Shown here piece by piece: positions 1-9,207 of a stretch of 42,327 nucleotides of DNA. The stretch is from Candidatus Pacebacteria bacterium CG_4_10_14_0_8_um_filter_42_14 (lineage in GTDB: Bacteria; Patescibacteriota; Microgenomatia; UBA1400; PJMF01): assembly GCA_002784625.1 (NCBI GenBank), contig PFLP01000053.1, positions 1 to 42,327 of the forward strand. Direction: 5' to 3'. The position numbers were made by a program, and so were the translations under genes. Below the pieces are notes generated by a model. It had not been told where the DNA came from and ran no database searches. It saw nothing but the letters and a program-made list of their open reading frames with translations. Every line of letters begins with the position of its first letter. Position 1 is the stretch's first letter.

Positions 1-2
1 CG

Positions 3-1181
3 ATGAATCGAGAGTTCAGTAAGGGTTTACGACTATATTTGACCGAGCACGCTCGCGTACAATCGACCTTCGGCGGTCACTATGATCTCGGTGGCTATCT
101 GGTCTTAATGTTGCCTTTAGTTTTAGCAGCAAGTTACGCTTTTGTGAAAAAAAGCTCCAGAATATTGCTAAGAATTCTTTTTTTCATCGGCACGTGGCAG
201 CTTATTGTTGGAGCATCAAGATCATCATTTGCCTCCTTTTTTGTTGCCATTGGTATAGTTTTGCTTTTCTTTACATTTGATCAAAAAACAATCTGGACAA
301 AAATTAAGTGGTTATCGTTGCAGCTTTTATCGCTAGGTTTTGTCATTGGAATTTTACTTTCAATTTTTGGACAAGACATCAACGAGAGATTTCTCCAGAC
401 GCTCGAAGGTTTTCCAGAATTGAATTCTACCTACCACAGGCTCAACGGCGAGAGGAAAGAGTTCATGTATGCCTACTTGCCTAAGGTGACGGGAATTTCC
501 GCCCTGAGAGAAAGACTGAAACCTAATAATGGCATCTCTACAGACGAGGCAATTCTGGCTCTAAGTAAGGATAATGTTTTGGTGCCCTCTGACGAGAGAC
601 CAACTACCGAGAGACCAGGGGATGTTTACGTAAATGTTCCTGATCTGCAAAAGGTTGCTACAACTTCAGCTGACGGGACGGTTACCTATACGACAATCGA
701 GGTTGAGAGAACGTACTCTAACAACGCTCTAATTTATGGTCTTTCGTATGCCATTCGCCTTGATTCGCTTTGGCCAAGAGCTATCGCCGGATTTACAACT
801 AATCCAGTATTTGGATCGGGTTATGCGACTTTGACTAAAGAGGCAGTGGGGCAGTTTACCGAAGCTGAGAGCACTGATAATAATTACTTAAGAGCTTTGG
901 GAGAGACGGGCTTGGCAGGATTTCTGACTTTTTTTGGAGCAGTGTTTCTGGCAATTTGGTTATCTTTCAAGACAGTCACAAAAAAGATTTCTCTCAATGG
1001 CTATGAGAAAACCATAATTATTGGTTTTATATCAGGATCAATTGGACTTTTGGTAAATGCTATGGCAATAGACATTTTTGCAGCCTCCAAAGTCGCCTTT
1101 TCCTTTTGGGCATTGGCTGGCATGGCCTTGAGTATTTATGTCAGGAAAAATAAGTCTGTAAAAAAAGCTAAGAAATCATGA
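3..1181 (+). CDS. O-antigen ligase/polymerase-like membrane protein, 5' end cut by the window edge
   Basis: Hydrophobic multi-TM ORF; starts directly in the 'RVQSTFGGHYDLGGYLVLMLPL' motif that is internal in O-antigen ligase/WzyC proteins, so the true start is probably upstream of the window. Confidence 0.75.
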   Translation: MNREFSKGLRLYLTEHARVQSTFGGHYDLGGYLVLMLPLVLAASYAFVKKSSRILLRILFFIGTWQLIVGASRSSFASFFVAIGIVLLFFTFDQKTIWTKIKWLSLQLLSLGFVIGILLSIFGQDINERFLQTLEGFPELNSTYHRLNGERKEFMYAYLPKVTGISALRERLKPNNGISTDEAILALSKDNVLVPSDERPTTERPGDVYVNVPDLQKVATTSADGTVTYTTIEVERTYSNNALIYGLSYAIRLDSLWPRAIAGFTTNPVFGSGYATLTKEAVGQFTEAESTDNNYLRALGETGLAGFLTFFGAVFLAIWLSFKTVTKKISLNGYEKTIIIGFISGSIGLLVNAMAIDIFAASKVAFSFWALAGMALSIYVRKNKSVKKAKKS

Positions 1182-2629
1182 AAAAGCATAGAATAATTCT
1201 AGCTCTGCTTTTGCTAGCCGTTATCGTCCGTTTATACAAAATCTCAACTCCGCTTCTCGATTGGCATAGCTTTCGCCAGGTTGACACCGCTTCTGTCACC
1301 CAGCAATTTGTGGTCAATGGCATTGATATTTTGCATCCTAGGTATCACGATCTTTCGAACATTCAGTCTGGAAAGGAAAATCCAGAGGGGTGGCGAATGG
1401 TGGAGCTGCCTTTACCACAAGCCATGGTTGCCGCTGTAGTCAGAGCAGTCCCAGCTTTTTCATTAGTTGTTGTCAGTAGACTTTTAACGATTCTTTTTTC
1501 ACTCATTACGTTGGCCTCAATTTATTACTTAGTGAGAGATATTTCTGGAGAAATTCCAGCCAGAATGGCGGCTTTAGTATTTGCAGTTTTGCCTTACAGC
1601 GTTTTCTACTCCCGGGTAATAATGCCGGATCCAATCATGGTTGGATTAAGCAGTGCGGCCATTCTTTGTTTCTGGTTGTGGACGAAAAATGTCCAGGCTA
1701 GATACATATTGTTAACTGGATTACTAATGGCCTTGAGCCTTCTCATCAAACCCTTTAGTCTTTTTCTAGCGCCAGTTTTTCTAGCGGTCGCCATCACTCA
1801 GTTTGCCAAAATTGGTTGGAAAAAAATTATTCAAGCAGTTGTTATTGGCGGAATTTCATTATTACCACTGCTTTGGTGGCGCAACTGGATTATTCAGTTT
1901 CCAGCTGGTATCCCTGCTTCTGATTGGCTCTACAATGGGCCAATTAATGAGGTTCCACCTAGACTTAGACCCGTCTGGTTCCGCTGGCTTTGGTATGAAA
2001 GGTTGACCAAGCTAATGCTTGGTTATGTTGGAGTTACTTTTCTTTTTAGTAACTTTATTTCTTTTTTCTCAAAGATTTCCAAGCGAACTCGCAACGAGCT
2101 GGTAATCTATGGTTCGTGGTGGCTTGCCGTTATATTATTTTTCATTGTTATCGCTCGTGGTAACGTCCAGCACGACTACTACCAAATATTTATGCTGCCA
2201 ATTCTCAGTATCTCGGTTGGTAGGGGTATGTATTTGCTTTTTGAGTTCTTAAAAAAATATGGAACACGAGTTGCCTACGTCGTTGTTATCTGCTTATTTG
2301 CCACCATGCAATTTCTAGCTTGGCAGCAAGTGAAGGGATACTATGTGATTAATCACTGGGAGTATGTTGAGGCTGGCTCCCGTGTTCAAGCTCTAACTAA
2401 TCCAGACGACATAGTTATCGCGCCAGCCTTTGGTGACACCATGTTTTTGTTCCAAACTAGACGGCGCGGCTGGCCAATTGGTTTTGAGATCGATAAAAAA
2501 ATAGCTGCTGGAGCCCAGTATTACATCACGACCAGTTATGATGATGAGGCTAGAGAACTGGAAAAAGAGTATCTTACTCTTGAAAAAACCGACAAGTATT
2601 TGTTCTTAGATCTGCAAAAACACTTATGA
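1178..2629 (+). CDS. Glycosyltransferase family 39-like (ArnT/PMT-type) integral membrane protein
   Basis: Multi-TM ORF with 'DWHSFRQVDTASVTQQF' N-terminal region and 'FSRVIMPDPIMVG'-type loop; ATGA overlap with upstream gene. Confidence 0.7.
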   Translation: MKKHRIILALLLLAVIVRLYKISTPLLDWHSFRQVDTASVTQQFVVNGIDILHPRYHDLSNIQSGKENPEGWRMVELPLPQAMVAAVVRAVPAFSLVVVSRLLTILFSLITLASIYYLVRDISGEIPARMAALVFAVLPYSVFYSRVIMPDPIMVGLSSAAILCFWLWTKNVQARYILLTGLLMALSLLIKPFSLFLAPVFLAVAITQFAKIGWKKIIQAVVIGGISLLPLLWWRNWIIQFPAGIPASDWLYNGPINEVPPRLRPVWFRWLWYERLTKLMLGYVGVTFLFSNFISFFSKISKRTRNELVIYGSWWLAVILFFIVIARGNVQHDYYQIFMLPILSISVGRGMYLLFEFLKKYGTRVAYVVVICLFATMQFLAWQQVKGYYVINHWEYVEAGSRVQALTNPDDIVIAPAFGDTMFLFQTRRRGWPIGFEIDKKIAAGAQYYITTSYDDEARELEKEYLTLEKTDKYLFLDLQKHL

Positions 2630-3831
2630 ATATTTTGATGTTGACACCATATTTACCGTACCCACTTCTTTCTGGTGGTCAGATTCGAACTTATAATCTT
2701 CTAAAGCAACTAGCTGACAAACACAACGTCACTCTATTTGCCTTGATTAAAGATGAAGCGGAGGAGCAGTACATTCCAGAGCTTGAGAAATTTTGCACCA
2801 AGGTCAGAGTCTTCAGGCGCTCTAAACAGCCATTTACCCTGAGAAACATTTTCAAAACCGCTTTTTCTTCGTATCCATTTTTAGTGATGAGAAATTATGT
2901 TTCCGAAGTCACCCAGGCTATTCGTGACGAAATGGAGAAAAATACTTTCGATCTTCTTCATGCAGAGACTTTTTATATGATGCCGCATTTGCCGAAGACG
3001 AAGACACCTACTATTCTGGTCGAACAAACGATCGAGTATCTTGGTTATGAAAGCTATGCTAAACAGGCGTCTGCTTTTCTTCGCCCGCTTTTAAATATCG
3101 ATATCGCCAAAATTAAACGTTGGGAAAAATACTACTGGCGCCAGGCTGATCAACTTATTGTTATGAGTGATCGTGACAAGGAGTTCATTGTTCAGACCAC
3201 CGAGCTTGAAAAAGAAATTGCTGTGGTTGCCAATGGCGTAGACTCAGACTGGTTTGATGAAATACCAAAAAAGGCCCACAAGAAACCAACGGTGTTGTTT
3301 GTGGGAACTTTTAAATGGTTGCCGAATCGTGAAGCCGTCCGTTTTCTAGTTCATCATATTTGGCCAAAAATTCTAGAGGCTTTGCCAGAAGCAGAGCTTC
3401 ACATTGTCGGTAACGCGCCTACCAAAGAAATTGAGTCATTTGCAGAGCAGTACAAAAATGTTTTTGTTAAGGGCCGGGTGGAGGACATTAGAGACGCTTT
3501 TGCAGTCTCGGATATTTTGGTTGCTCCAGTTTTTAGCGGTAAGGGCACCCGTTACAAGGTGCTTGAAGCCATGGCATCGGGAACTCCTTTAGTTGCTACA
3601 CCAACTGCTGTAGAGGGACTTGAACTCACGCCCGAAAAACACGTGTTATTGGGAAGCAATGCCGATGAGTTAGCAGAGCAGGCGGTCAGACTCCTTAGGT
3701 CAAAATCGCTACAAGAAAATTTATCAAAGTTTGGCAAGCATTACGTCAAAGAACACTTTGACTGGAGAACCATCTCCGCCCAGCTTGATATACTATATCG
3801 TCGCATCGGGGCTCACAATGAAAAAAACTAA
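2626..3831 (+). CDS. Glycosyltransferase family 4 (GT-B)
   Basis: 'MLTPYLPYPLLSGGQIRTYNLLKQLA' N-terminus and 'VLEAMASGTPLVATPTAVEGLEL' C-terminal motif. Confidence 0.85.
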   Translation: MNILMLTPYLPYPLLSGGQIRTYNLLKQLADKHNVTLFALIKDEAEEQYIPELEKFCTKVRVFRRSKQPFTLRNIFKTAFSSYPFLVMRNYVSEVTQAIRDEMEKNTFDLLHAETFYMMPHLPKTKTPTILVEQTIEYLGYESYAKQASAFLRPLLNIDIAKIKRWEKYYWRQADQLIVMSDRDKEFIVQTTELEKEIAVVANGVDSDWFDEIPKKAHKKPTVLFVGTFKWLPNREAVRFLVHHIWPKILEALPEAELHIVGNAPTKEIESFAEQYKNVFVKGRVEDIRDAFAVSDILVAPVFSGKGTRYKVLEAMASGTPLVATPTAVEGLELTPEKHVLLGSNADELAEQAVRLLRSKSLQENLSKFGKHYVKEHFDWRTISAQLDILYRRIGAHNEKN

Positions 3832-4696
3832 AACAGATCTAGAACTTATTTTCCTCACTTATAATAGTGAGTTTTGGATAAAAAAAGCTTTATCTTCGTT
3901 GCAAGAGTTTTATCTCCAACATACTAAGAAAAGTGTTACGGTCACAGTGGTTGATAATGACAGCACAGATGACACTATTAAGGTCATCAAGAAAGACTTT
4001 CCCTGGGTAAAGGTGATTATGTTGGAAGAGAATGTTGGTTTTTCCACGGCAAATAATGTGGCTCTGGCGCAGAGCAAGGCTAAATACGCCATGCTTGTGA
4101 ATTCTGATGTTGAGTTTACAGCTGACTCAAATTTAGATGTACTGATCCAATACATGAGCTCGCACCCTCGGGTCGGTGTAGTCACTCCAAGGCTCAGTTT
4201 CTTTAATGGTTCTCTTGATCCTGCATGTCATCGGGGTGAGCCGACATTGTGGGCTTCATTTGCATATTTTAGTCGCTTAGAAAAGATGTTTCCTAACTCA
4301 CCAAAATTTGGTCAGTATCATCAGACTTACAAGAATCTCAACTCCATTCATGAAATTGACGCTTGCTCGGGAGCGGCACTTTTGGCTCGTGTGAGCGCTT
4401 TTAAAAATGTCGGTTTGCTTGATGAACAGTTCTTTATGTATGCCGAAGATTTAGATTGGTGTAAGAGATTTAGAGAGGAAAACTGGCAAGTTGTTTACGA
4501 TCCAAAAGTCGAAATGATCCATCACAAATACAAATCAGGAATAAAACAATCGTCACAAAGTATTGCTAAACGAACTCGTCAACACTTTTACAATACCATG
4601 CTACAATACTTCGACAAGCACTACGCCAAGGATTATCCTGGCTTCGTGCGAGCATTAGTAAAATACTTCTTAGAACTTAAGAAAGGTGGCGTATGA
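3818..4696 (+). CDS. Glycosyltransferase family 2 (GT-A, rhamnosyltransferase-like)
   Basis: 'VVDNDSTDDT', 'NVGFSTANNVAL', 'LVNSDVEF', 'DEQFFMYAEDLDWCKRFREENW'; start reassigned from ORF 3731 to ATG 3818. Confidence 0.85.
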   Translation: MKKTKTDLELIFLTYNSEFWIKKALSSLQEFYLQHTKKSVTVTVVDNDSTDDTIKVIKKDFPWVKVIMLEENVGFSTANNVALAQSKAKYAMLVNSDVEFTADSNLDVLIQYMSSHPRVGVVTPRLSFFNGSLDPACHRGEPTLWASFAYFSRLEKMFPNSPKFGQYHQTYKNLNSIHEIDACSGAALLARVSAFKNVGLLDEQFFMYAEDLDWCKRFREENWQVVYDPKVEMIHHKYKSGIKQSSQSIAKRTRQHFYNTMLQYFDKHYAKDYPGFVRALVKYFLELKKGGV

Positions 4697-5151
4697 ACGC
4701 ACAACAACTTCAATTTAACATTCAGGATCTGAGAACAACCAGCATCCAGCAATCAATAGAATCAATCTTTGTGGTCATGAGTAGTTTATTCATCACAGCT
4801 CTTTTGCCATCATTGCTTGTCCGCTATGTTTATCAAAATTCACAACTACTTGCCCAACCAAAATCTTTGGAATACATTCCGGTTGCGGCCTTTGTAATTT
4901 CGACTATCTCCATCATCGCCACAGTTGTTGGTAATGCCATGAGATACAACAAAATCAAGCAGTCTCAGGTGAGTTTGAAAATGCTTCAGAGCATCGATGC
5001 AGACGATCTTGGTACTAGTGAGTCAGAGCTAAAAGAACTTGAACGAATTGTTGATTCAGCACTAAAAACAAAAACACCAAGTGCTAAAAAGACAGTGCGA
5101 CCAAGTGCTAAAAAAATCAAAAAATCTACAAAACGAGCTACCTCAAAGTAG
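4693..5151 (+). CDS. Hypothetical small membrane protein: two predicted TM segments, Lys-rich C-terminal tail
   Basis: Intact ORF between glycosyltransferase genes; SD-like 'AAAGGTGG' just upstream; tail 'TPSAKKTVRPSAKKIKKSTKRATSK'. Confidence 0.6.
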   Translation: MNAQQLQFNIQDLRTTSIQQSIESIFVVMSSLFITALLPSLLVRYVYQNSQLLAQPKSLEYIPVAAFVISTISIIATVVGNAMRYNKIKQSQVSLKMLQSIDADDLGTSESELKELERIVDSALKTKTPSAKKTVRPSAKKIKKSTKRATSK

Positions 5152-6265
5152 CCATTTACCACACATCGGCATCGATTGTCGTTTAAGTGGAGTTCGTCAC
5201 GCGGGCATTGGGCGTTACGTTTCTAATCTAGTTCAAGAGTTACTACCGCTTTTAAAAAGTAAAGCGACTCTAGTGTTGTTTTTCTTTGACGAAATTCAGC
5301 AGCGAGAGGTAATCGGGGAGAATACTCCGCCCAACTGTGAGGTGGTATTTGCTCCTGTTCAGCATTACTCTTTTGCAGAACAGCTCCGCTTGCCTTCTAT
5401 TTTTCAAAAAGCTAAGTTAGATCTTTTACATGCTCCACACTTCAATGTGCCCATTTTTTACAGAGGAAAGTATGTGGTCACAATCCATGACCTGCTCTGG
5501 CACGAGCATAAAGGTCGAGCGGTCACGACATTGACGCCAATACAGTACTGGTTAAAGTACTGGCTATATCTTTTTGTGGTAAAAAAGGCGGTTGAGAGAG
5601 CTGCGAAAATTTTTGTGCCATCTCAAACTGTCAAGAATGCGATCGTAAACCGTTTTTCAGAGGTGGAAAATAAAACTGTCGTTACCTATGAAGGTGTGGG
5701 ATCTGGTCTAAAAAAAGCTAGCCCAGTCCCAGAACGAAAGAAAAAGATTCTTCTCTATGTTGGTTCACTCTATCCCCACAAAAATGTTTCGCGGATTTTT
5801 TCAGCCATGGTAAAAGACAAATCTTACAGGTTGGTAATTGTTACGGCGAGAACAGCTTTTGTCGATCGAGTGAAAAGTGAAATAATGGAATTAGGAATTA
5901 ATGATCGGGTTGAGCTTCGCTTTGAGATCCCCGATGCATCGCTAGCTCGTTTATACCATGAGGCTGCTGTGCTAGTTCAGCCCTCACTTGCCGAAGGTTT
6001 CGGTCTGACAGGAATAGAGGCGATGGCTTTGGGTACGCCGGTTGTGGCTTCAGACATTCCAATTTTTAGAGAGGTCTACGATTCGGTTGCCAACTTTTTT
6101 GACCCTAATAGCTCTGAGTCGTTGCTTAAAGCAATTGCTAAATCTGAGAACAGGCTAGTTTCTAGCCAAGATTCTATTAAGCTTTTAGAAAAATTTAGTT
6201 GGAAATCCTTGGCAAAGCAAACATTATCGAGCTATATTGAAGTGCTTTCATTTAGGAAAGAGTGA
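5081..6265 (+). CDS. Glycosyltransferase family 4
   Basis: 'GIDCRLSGVRHAGIGRYVSNL', 'YPHKNVSRIFSAM', 'PSLAEGFGLTGIEAMALGTPVVASDIPIFREV'; exact start uncertain (GTG at 5081 or 5105, or later). Confidence 0.85.
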   Translation: MLKRQCDQVLKKSKNLQNELPQSSHLPHIGIDCRLSGVRHAGIGRYVSNLVQELLPLLKSKATLVLFFFDEIQQREVIGENTPPNCEVVFAPVQHYSFAEQLRLPSIFQKAKLDLLHAPHFNVPIFYRGKYVVTIHDLLWHEHKGRAVTTLTPIQYWLKYWLYLFVVKKAVERAAKIFVPSQTVKNAIVNRFSEVENKTVVTYEGVGSGLKKASPVPERKKKILLYVGSLYPHKNVSRIFSAMVKDKSYRLVIVTARTAFVDRVKSEIMELGINDRVELRFEIPDASLARLYHEAAVLVQPSLAEGFGLTGIEAMALGTPVVASDIPIFREVYDSVANFFDPNSSESLLKAIAKSENRLVSSQDSIKLLEKFSWKSLAKQTLSSYIEVLSFRKE

Positions 6266-7446
6266 ATAATCCAAAAATTTGTATAGTTTATGACCGTCTC
6301 AACACCAAACATGGTGGAGCCGAGTTTTTGCTAGAAGAATTGTCGAAAGCTTTCCCAGAAGCTTCTCTCGCAACCTCAGTTTTCGAGCCAAGTGCAGTAC
6401 CTTGGTTGGCCAAAAAAAAAGTCATCACCTCCTTTTTACAACATTTCCTCTTCGCTAAAAAATACCACCAATTTTATTTGCCTCTGATGCCTTTGGCTTT
6501 CGAGTCCCTAGATCTCGCCGATTTTGACATTATTATTTCTGTCACTAGTGCCGAAGCTTTAGGAGTGATCACATCGCCTGAGCAGCTCCATATTTCTTAC
6601 CTTTTGTCACCTCCACGATATCTTGAGCTGAACCAATCTGAGTATCTAAACTCTTATCCACTCATTAGGTTGCCTGGTATTTATCAGCTAACTAAGTTGA
6701 TTTTGAAGTATGTTTCCTGGTGGTATGAGGTTGCGGCTAAACGTCCAGATGTGGTAATCCCACTTTCCTTGTCAGTGGCAAAAAGAGCTGGCGATCGCTA
6801 TGTGCGTTTATCTAAGCCTTTGTATCCTCCAATTTCGATCCCAAATCCTGAAGAGATGAATTCTGCCAAAGCGTTACCGATCAAGTGCTTCATCTTGAGT
6901 TTATCGCGATTGGTTTGGTATAAGCGGATTGACTTGATAATAAGGGCGGCAAAAATAACTAATAAATGCCTAATTGTAGCTGGGGAAGGCTCTGTTTTTT
7001 ACACCTTGGTCGGGCAAGCTGGTAAAGATGGAGTAGTGAGAAAATCGGGGGAATCGCTCGATGAGTTCTGTCTTCGGGCTCAAGGAGAGGAGAAGTTAAT
7101 CCTTTTCACAAAGTCAGTCTCTGAAAAAGAGAAAACGCGACTGTTAAAGTATGCCAAGGTGACTTGTATGCTTGGTAGAGAAGACTTCGGCCTAGTTGCC
7201 CTTGAAAGTTTGGCACACGGAACTCCTTGTCTCATCTATCGGGACAGTGGCGCCGCTGAAGTTATTGAAAATGGACTTCATGGTTGTGTTTTCCAAGACC
7301 AGAAAATACAAGATGTAGTGACCGGTCTAAAAGTTATTGATCGCACAAGTTTCTCGCCAACTGTACTGCAGAAAAAGAGTTGGGAATATCGACCAAGTAC
7401 ATTTCGAAAACAAGTAAAAAAATTAGTGTATGATGGGTGCTTATGA
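6262..7446 (+). CDS. Glycosyltransferase family 4 (WbaZ-like), GTG start
   Basis: 'HGGAEFLLEELSKAFPEA', 'SLSRLVWYKRIDLIIRA', 'LGREDFGLVALESLAHGTPCLIYRDSGAAEVI'. Confidence 0.8.
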   Translation: MNNPKICIVYDRLNTKHGGAEFLLEELSKAFPEASLATSVFEPSAVPWLAKKKVITSFLQHFLFAKKYHQFYLPLMPLAFESLDLADFDIIISVTSAEALGVITSPEQLHISYLLSPPRYLELNQSEYLNSYPLIRLPGIYQLTKLILKYVSWWYEVAAKRPDVVIPLSLSVAKRAGDRYVRLSKPLYPPISIPNPEEMNSAKALPIKCFILSLSRLVWYKRIDLIIRAAKITNKCLIVAGEGSVFYTLVGQAGKDGVVRKSGESLDEFCLRAQGEEKLILFTKSVSEKEKTRLLKYAKVTCMLGREDFGLVALESLAHGTPCLIYRDSGAAEVIENGLHGCVFQDQKIQDVVTGLKVIDRTSFSPTVLQKKSWEYRPSTFRKQVKKLVYDGCL

Positions 7447-8546
7447 CGCAAACAGATCACACATACGCTGTGTTATTAGCTGGAGGCGGAGGTACTCGCC
7501 TTTGGCCAAAATCTCGCAATAAAACCCCAAAACAATTTTTAAAACTTTTTGGTGAAGAGACAATGCTTCAGTACACTGTGAATCGAGTTCGCAAATTAGT
7601 GTCTTGGGAACGCCTGATTATTGTCACTAACGAGAAGTATCGAGCGGAAGTTGAAAAGCAATTACCAGAGGTTCCTAAAAACAACATCATCTCTGAGCCA
7701 GAGAAGAAAGATACTGCTTTGGCTATGTTAGTCGGCTCGCTTTATGCCCAGTCTTTAGATCCTAAAGCCGTCGTCATAAACAGCGCCTCTGATCACGTGG
7801 TGGCCGATGTAAATGAATTCGTTCGAGTCATGCAGGCAGCTGTAAGAGTGGCTTCAAAAGGAGAGAACTTGGTGACAGTCGGAATTACCCCTTCGCGACC
7901 GGCCACTGGCTTTGGCTACATAAAAATTGGCGAGGATCTTGCTAAACTCGACAGAGGACTGTCGTTGTTCACAGTTGCAAGTTTTACCGAAAAACCAAAC
8001 GAAGCTACCGCCAGAGGCTTCATTTCTACAGGTAAGTACTTCTGGAATGCCAATATGTATGTTTGGTCGGCCAAAGCATTAGTTGCTGCTTTCGAAGCTT
8101 ATTTACCAAGTTTATATAAAAGCACAAAAGTTTTATCAGGGCTAAAAGGGCAAGATTTTGCAAAAAAACTGCCAAAAATTTATGCCGCCGCTGAAACAAT
8201 TTCAATTGACTATGCTATATCTGAAAAAGCTACCAACTTAGTTCTCATTCCTGGGGACTTTGGCTGGAATGATGTTGGTGACTGGAAGATAGTTTATGAT
8301 CTTGAGAAAAAAGACATTTCTGGAAATGTCATTGTCAGTGATGATGAAGAAGCCAAAGTCGTAGCTTTAGCATCGTACGACAACCTAATTCATGCCAACG
8401 GTAGGCTTGTTGCCTTGGTCGGAGTCAACGACATGATTGTTGTTGATACCGACGAAATTGTCTTGGTTATTCCAAAGTCAAAAAGCCAGGACGTAAAGAA
8501 AATAGTTGAACACTTAAAAGCCACATGTACTACGGAATACCTCTAA
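7443..8546 (+). CDS. manC: Mannose-1-phosphate guanylyltransferase
   Basis: 'AVLLAGGGGTRLWPKSRNKTPKQFLKLFGEETMLQYTVNR' nucleotidyltransferase signature; 'FTEKPNEATARGFISTGKYFWNANMYVW'. Confidence 0.88.
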   Translation: MTQTDHTYAVLLAGGGGTRLWPKSRNKTPKQFLKLFGEETMLQYTVNRVRKLVSWERLIIVTNEKYRAEVEKQLPEVPKNNIISEPEKKDTALAMLVGSLYAQSLDPKAVVINSASDHVVADVNEFVRVMQAAVRVASKGENLVTVGITPSRPATGFGYIKIGEDLAKLDRGLSLFTVASFTEKPNEATARGFISTGKYFWNANMYVWSAKALVAAFEAYLPSLYKSTKVLSGLKGQDFAKKLPKIYAAAETISIDYAISEKATNLVLIPGDFGWNDVGDWKIVYDLEKKDISGNVIVSDDEEAKVVALASYDNLIHANGRLVALVGVNDMIVVDTDEIVLVIPKSKSQDVKKIVEHLKATCTTEYL

Positions 8547-8554
8547 TCTTGCCC

Positions 8555-9175
8555 ATGCGTTACGAACATCTCATTAGACTACTCGATCTCACTGTTGCCA
8601 TTACGCTGGTTCTCATTTTCTTGCCGTTTTGGATTATTGTGCCGATCTTGATTTATTTTGAGTCAGGTCCACCAATTATTTTTACTCATAAACGCGTTGG
8701 TTTAAATGGTAAGTCGTTTAATCTTTTTAAGTTTCGCTCCATGGTCCCCGACGCCGATGATATTTTGCATAACAAAGACCAAGAGCTACTAAAATTGTTT
8801 AAAGATAATGACTGGAAAATTCCAAACGATCCTCGCATTACTCGCTTGGGTAAAATTATTCGTTCGCTAACTATTGATGAGTTTCCGCAACTAATCAATG
8901 TTTTGAGAGGAGAGATGAGCATGGTTGGTCCTCGTGCTTATCTAAAAAGAGAGTTGGACGAACAAAGCAAGCGCTATCCAGAAACTAAACAGTATATAAA
9001 GCGAATTTTATCTATAAAACCTGGTATTACTGGACCATGGCAAACCAGCGGGCGTAACGAAATTCCTTTTGTTAAGCGGGCAAAAATGGACGCAGAGTAT
9101 GCTGAAAATAGATCAATCTGGTCTTATATAACCATCATTGTCAAGACACCAATTGCCATGATTTCAAAGTGGTGA
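8555..9175 (+). CDS. Bacterial sugar transferase (polyprenyl-phosphate priming glycosyltransferase)
   Basis: N-terminal TM, 'FKFRSMVPDADD', 'TIDEFPQLINVLRGEMSMVGPRAYL', 'KPGITGPWQTSGRNEIPFVKR'. Confidence 0.9.
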   Translation: MRYEHLIRLLDLTVAITLVLIFLPFWIIVPILIYFESGPPIIFTHKRVGLNGKSFNLFKFRSMVPDADDILHNKDQELLKLFKDNDWKIPNDPRITRLGKIIRSLTIDEFPQLINVLRGEMSMVGPRAYLKRELDEQSKRYPETKQYIKRILSIKPGITGPWQTSGRNEIPFVKRAKMDAEYAENRSIWSYITIIVKTPIAMISKW

Positions 9176-9194
9176 TCATTCGTTAATATTTTGC

Positions 9195-9200
9195 TATACT
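9195..9200 (+). promoter_or_regulatory. Extended -10 (TGcTATACT) 7 nt before ATG 9208
   Basis: Sequence TTGCTATACTgataaacATG. Confidence 0.5.
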
Positions 9201-9207
9201 GATAAAC

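Noticed and set aside
3639-3650. AACACGTGTT palindrome as possible parS
   Set aside because: Does not match the flanks of the TGTTNCACGTGAAACA consensus and lies inside a glycosyltransferase gene far from parB.
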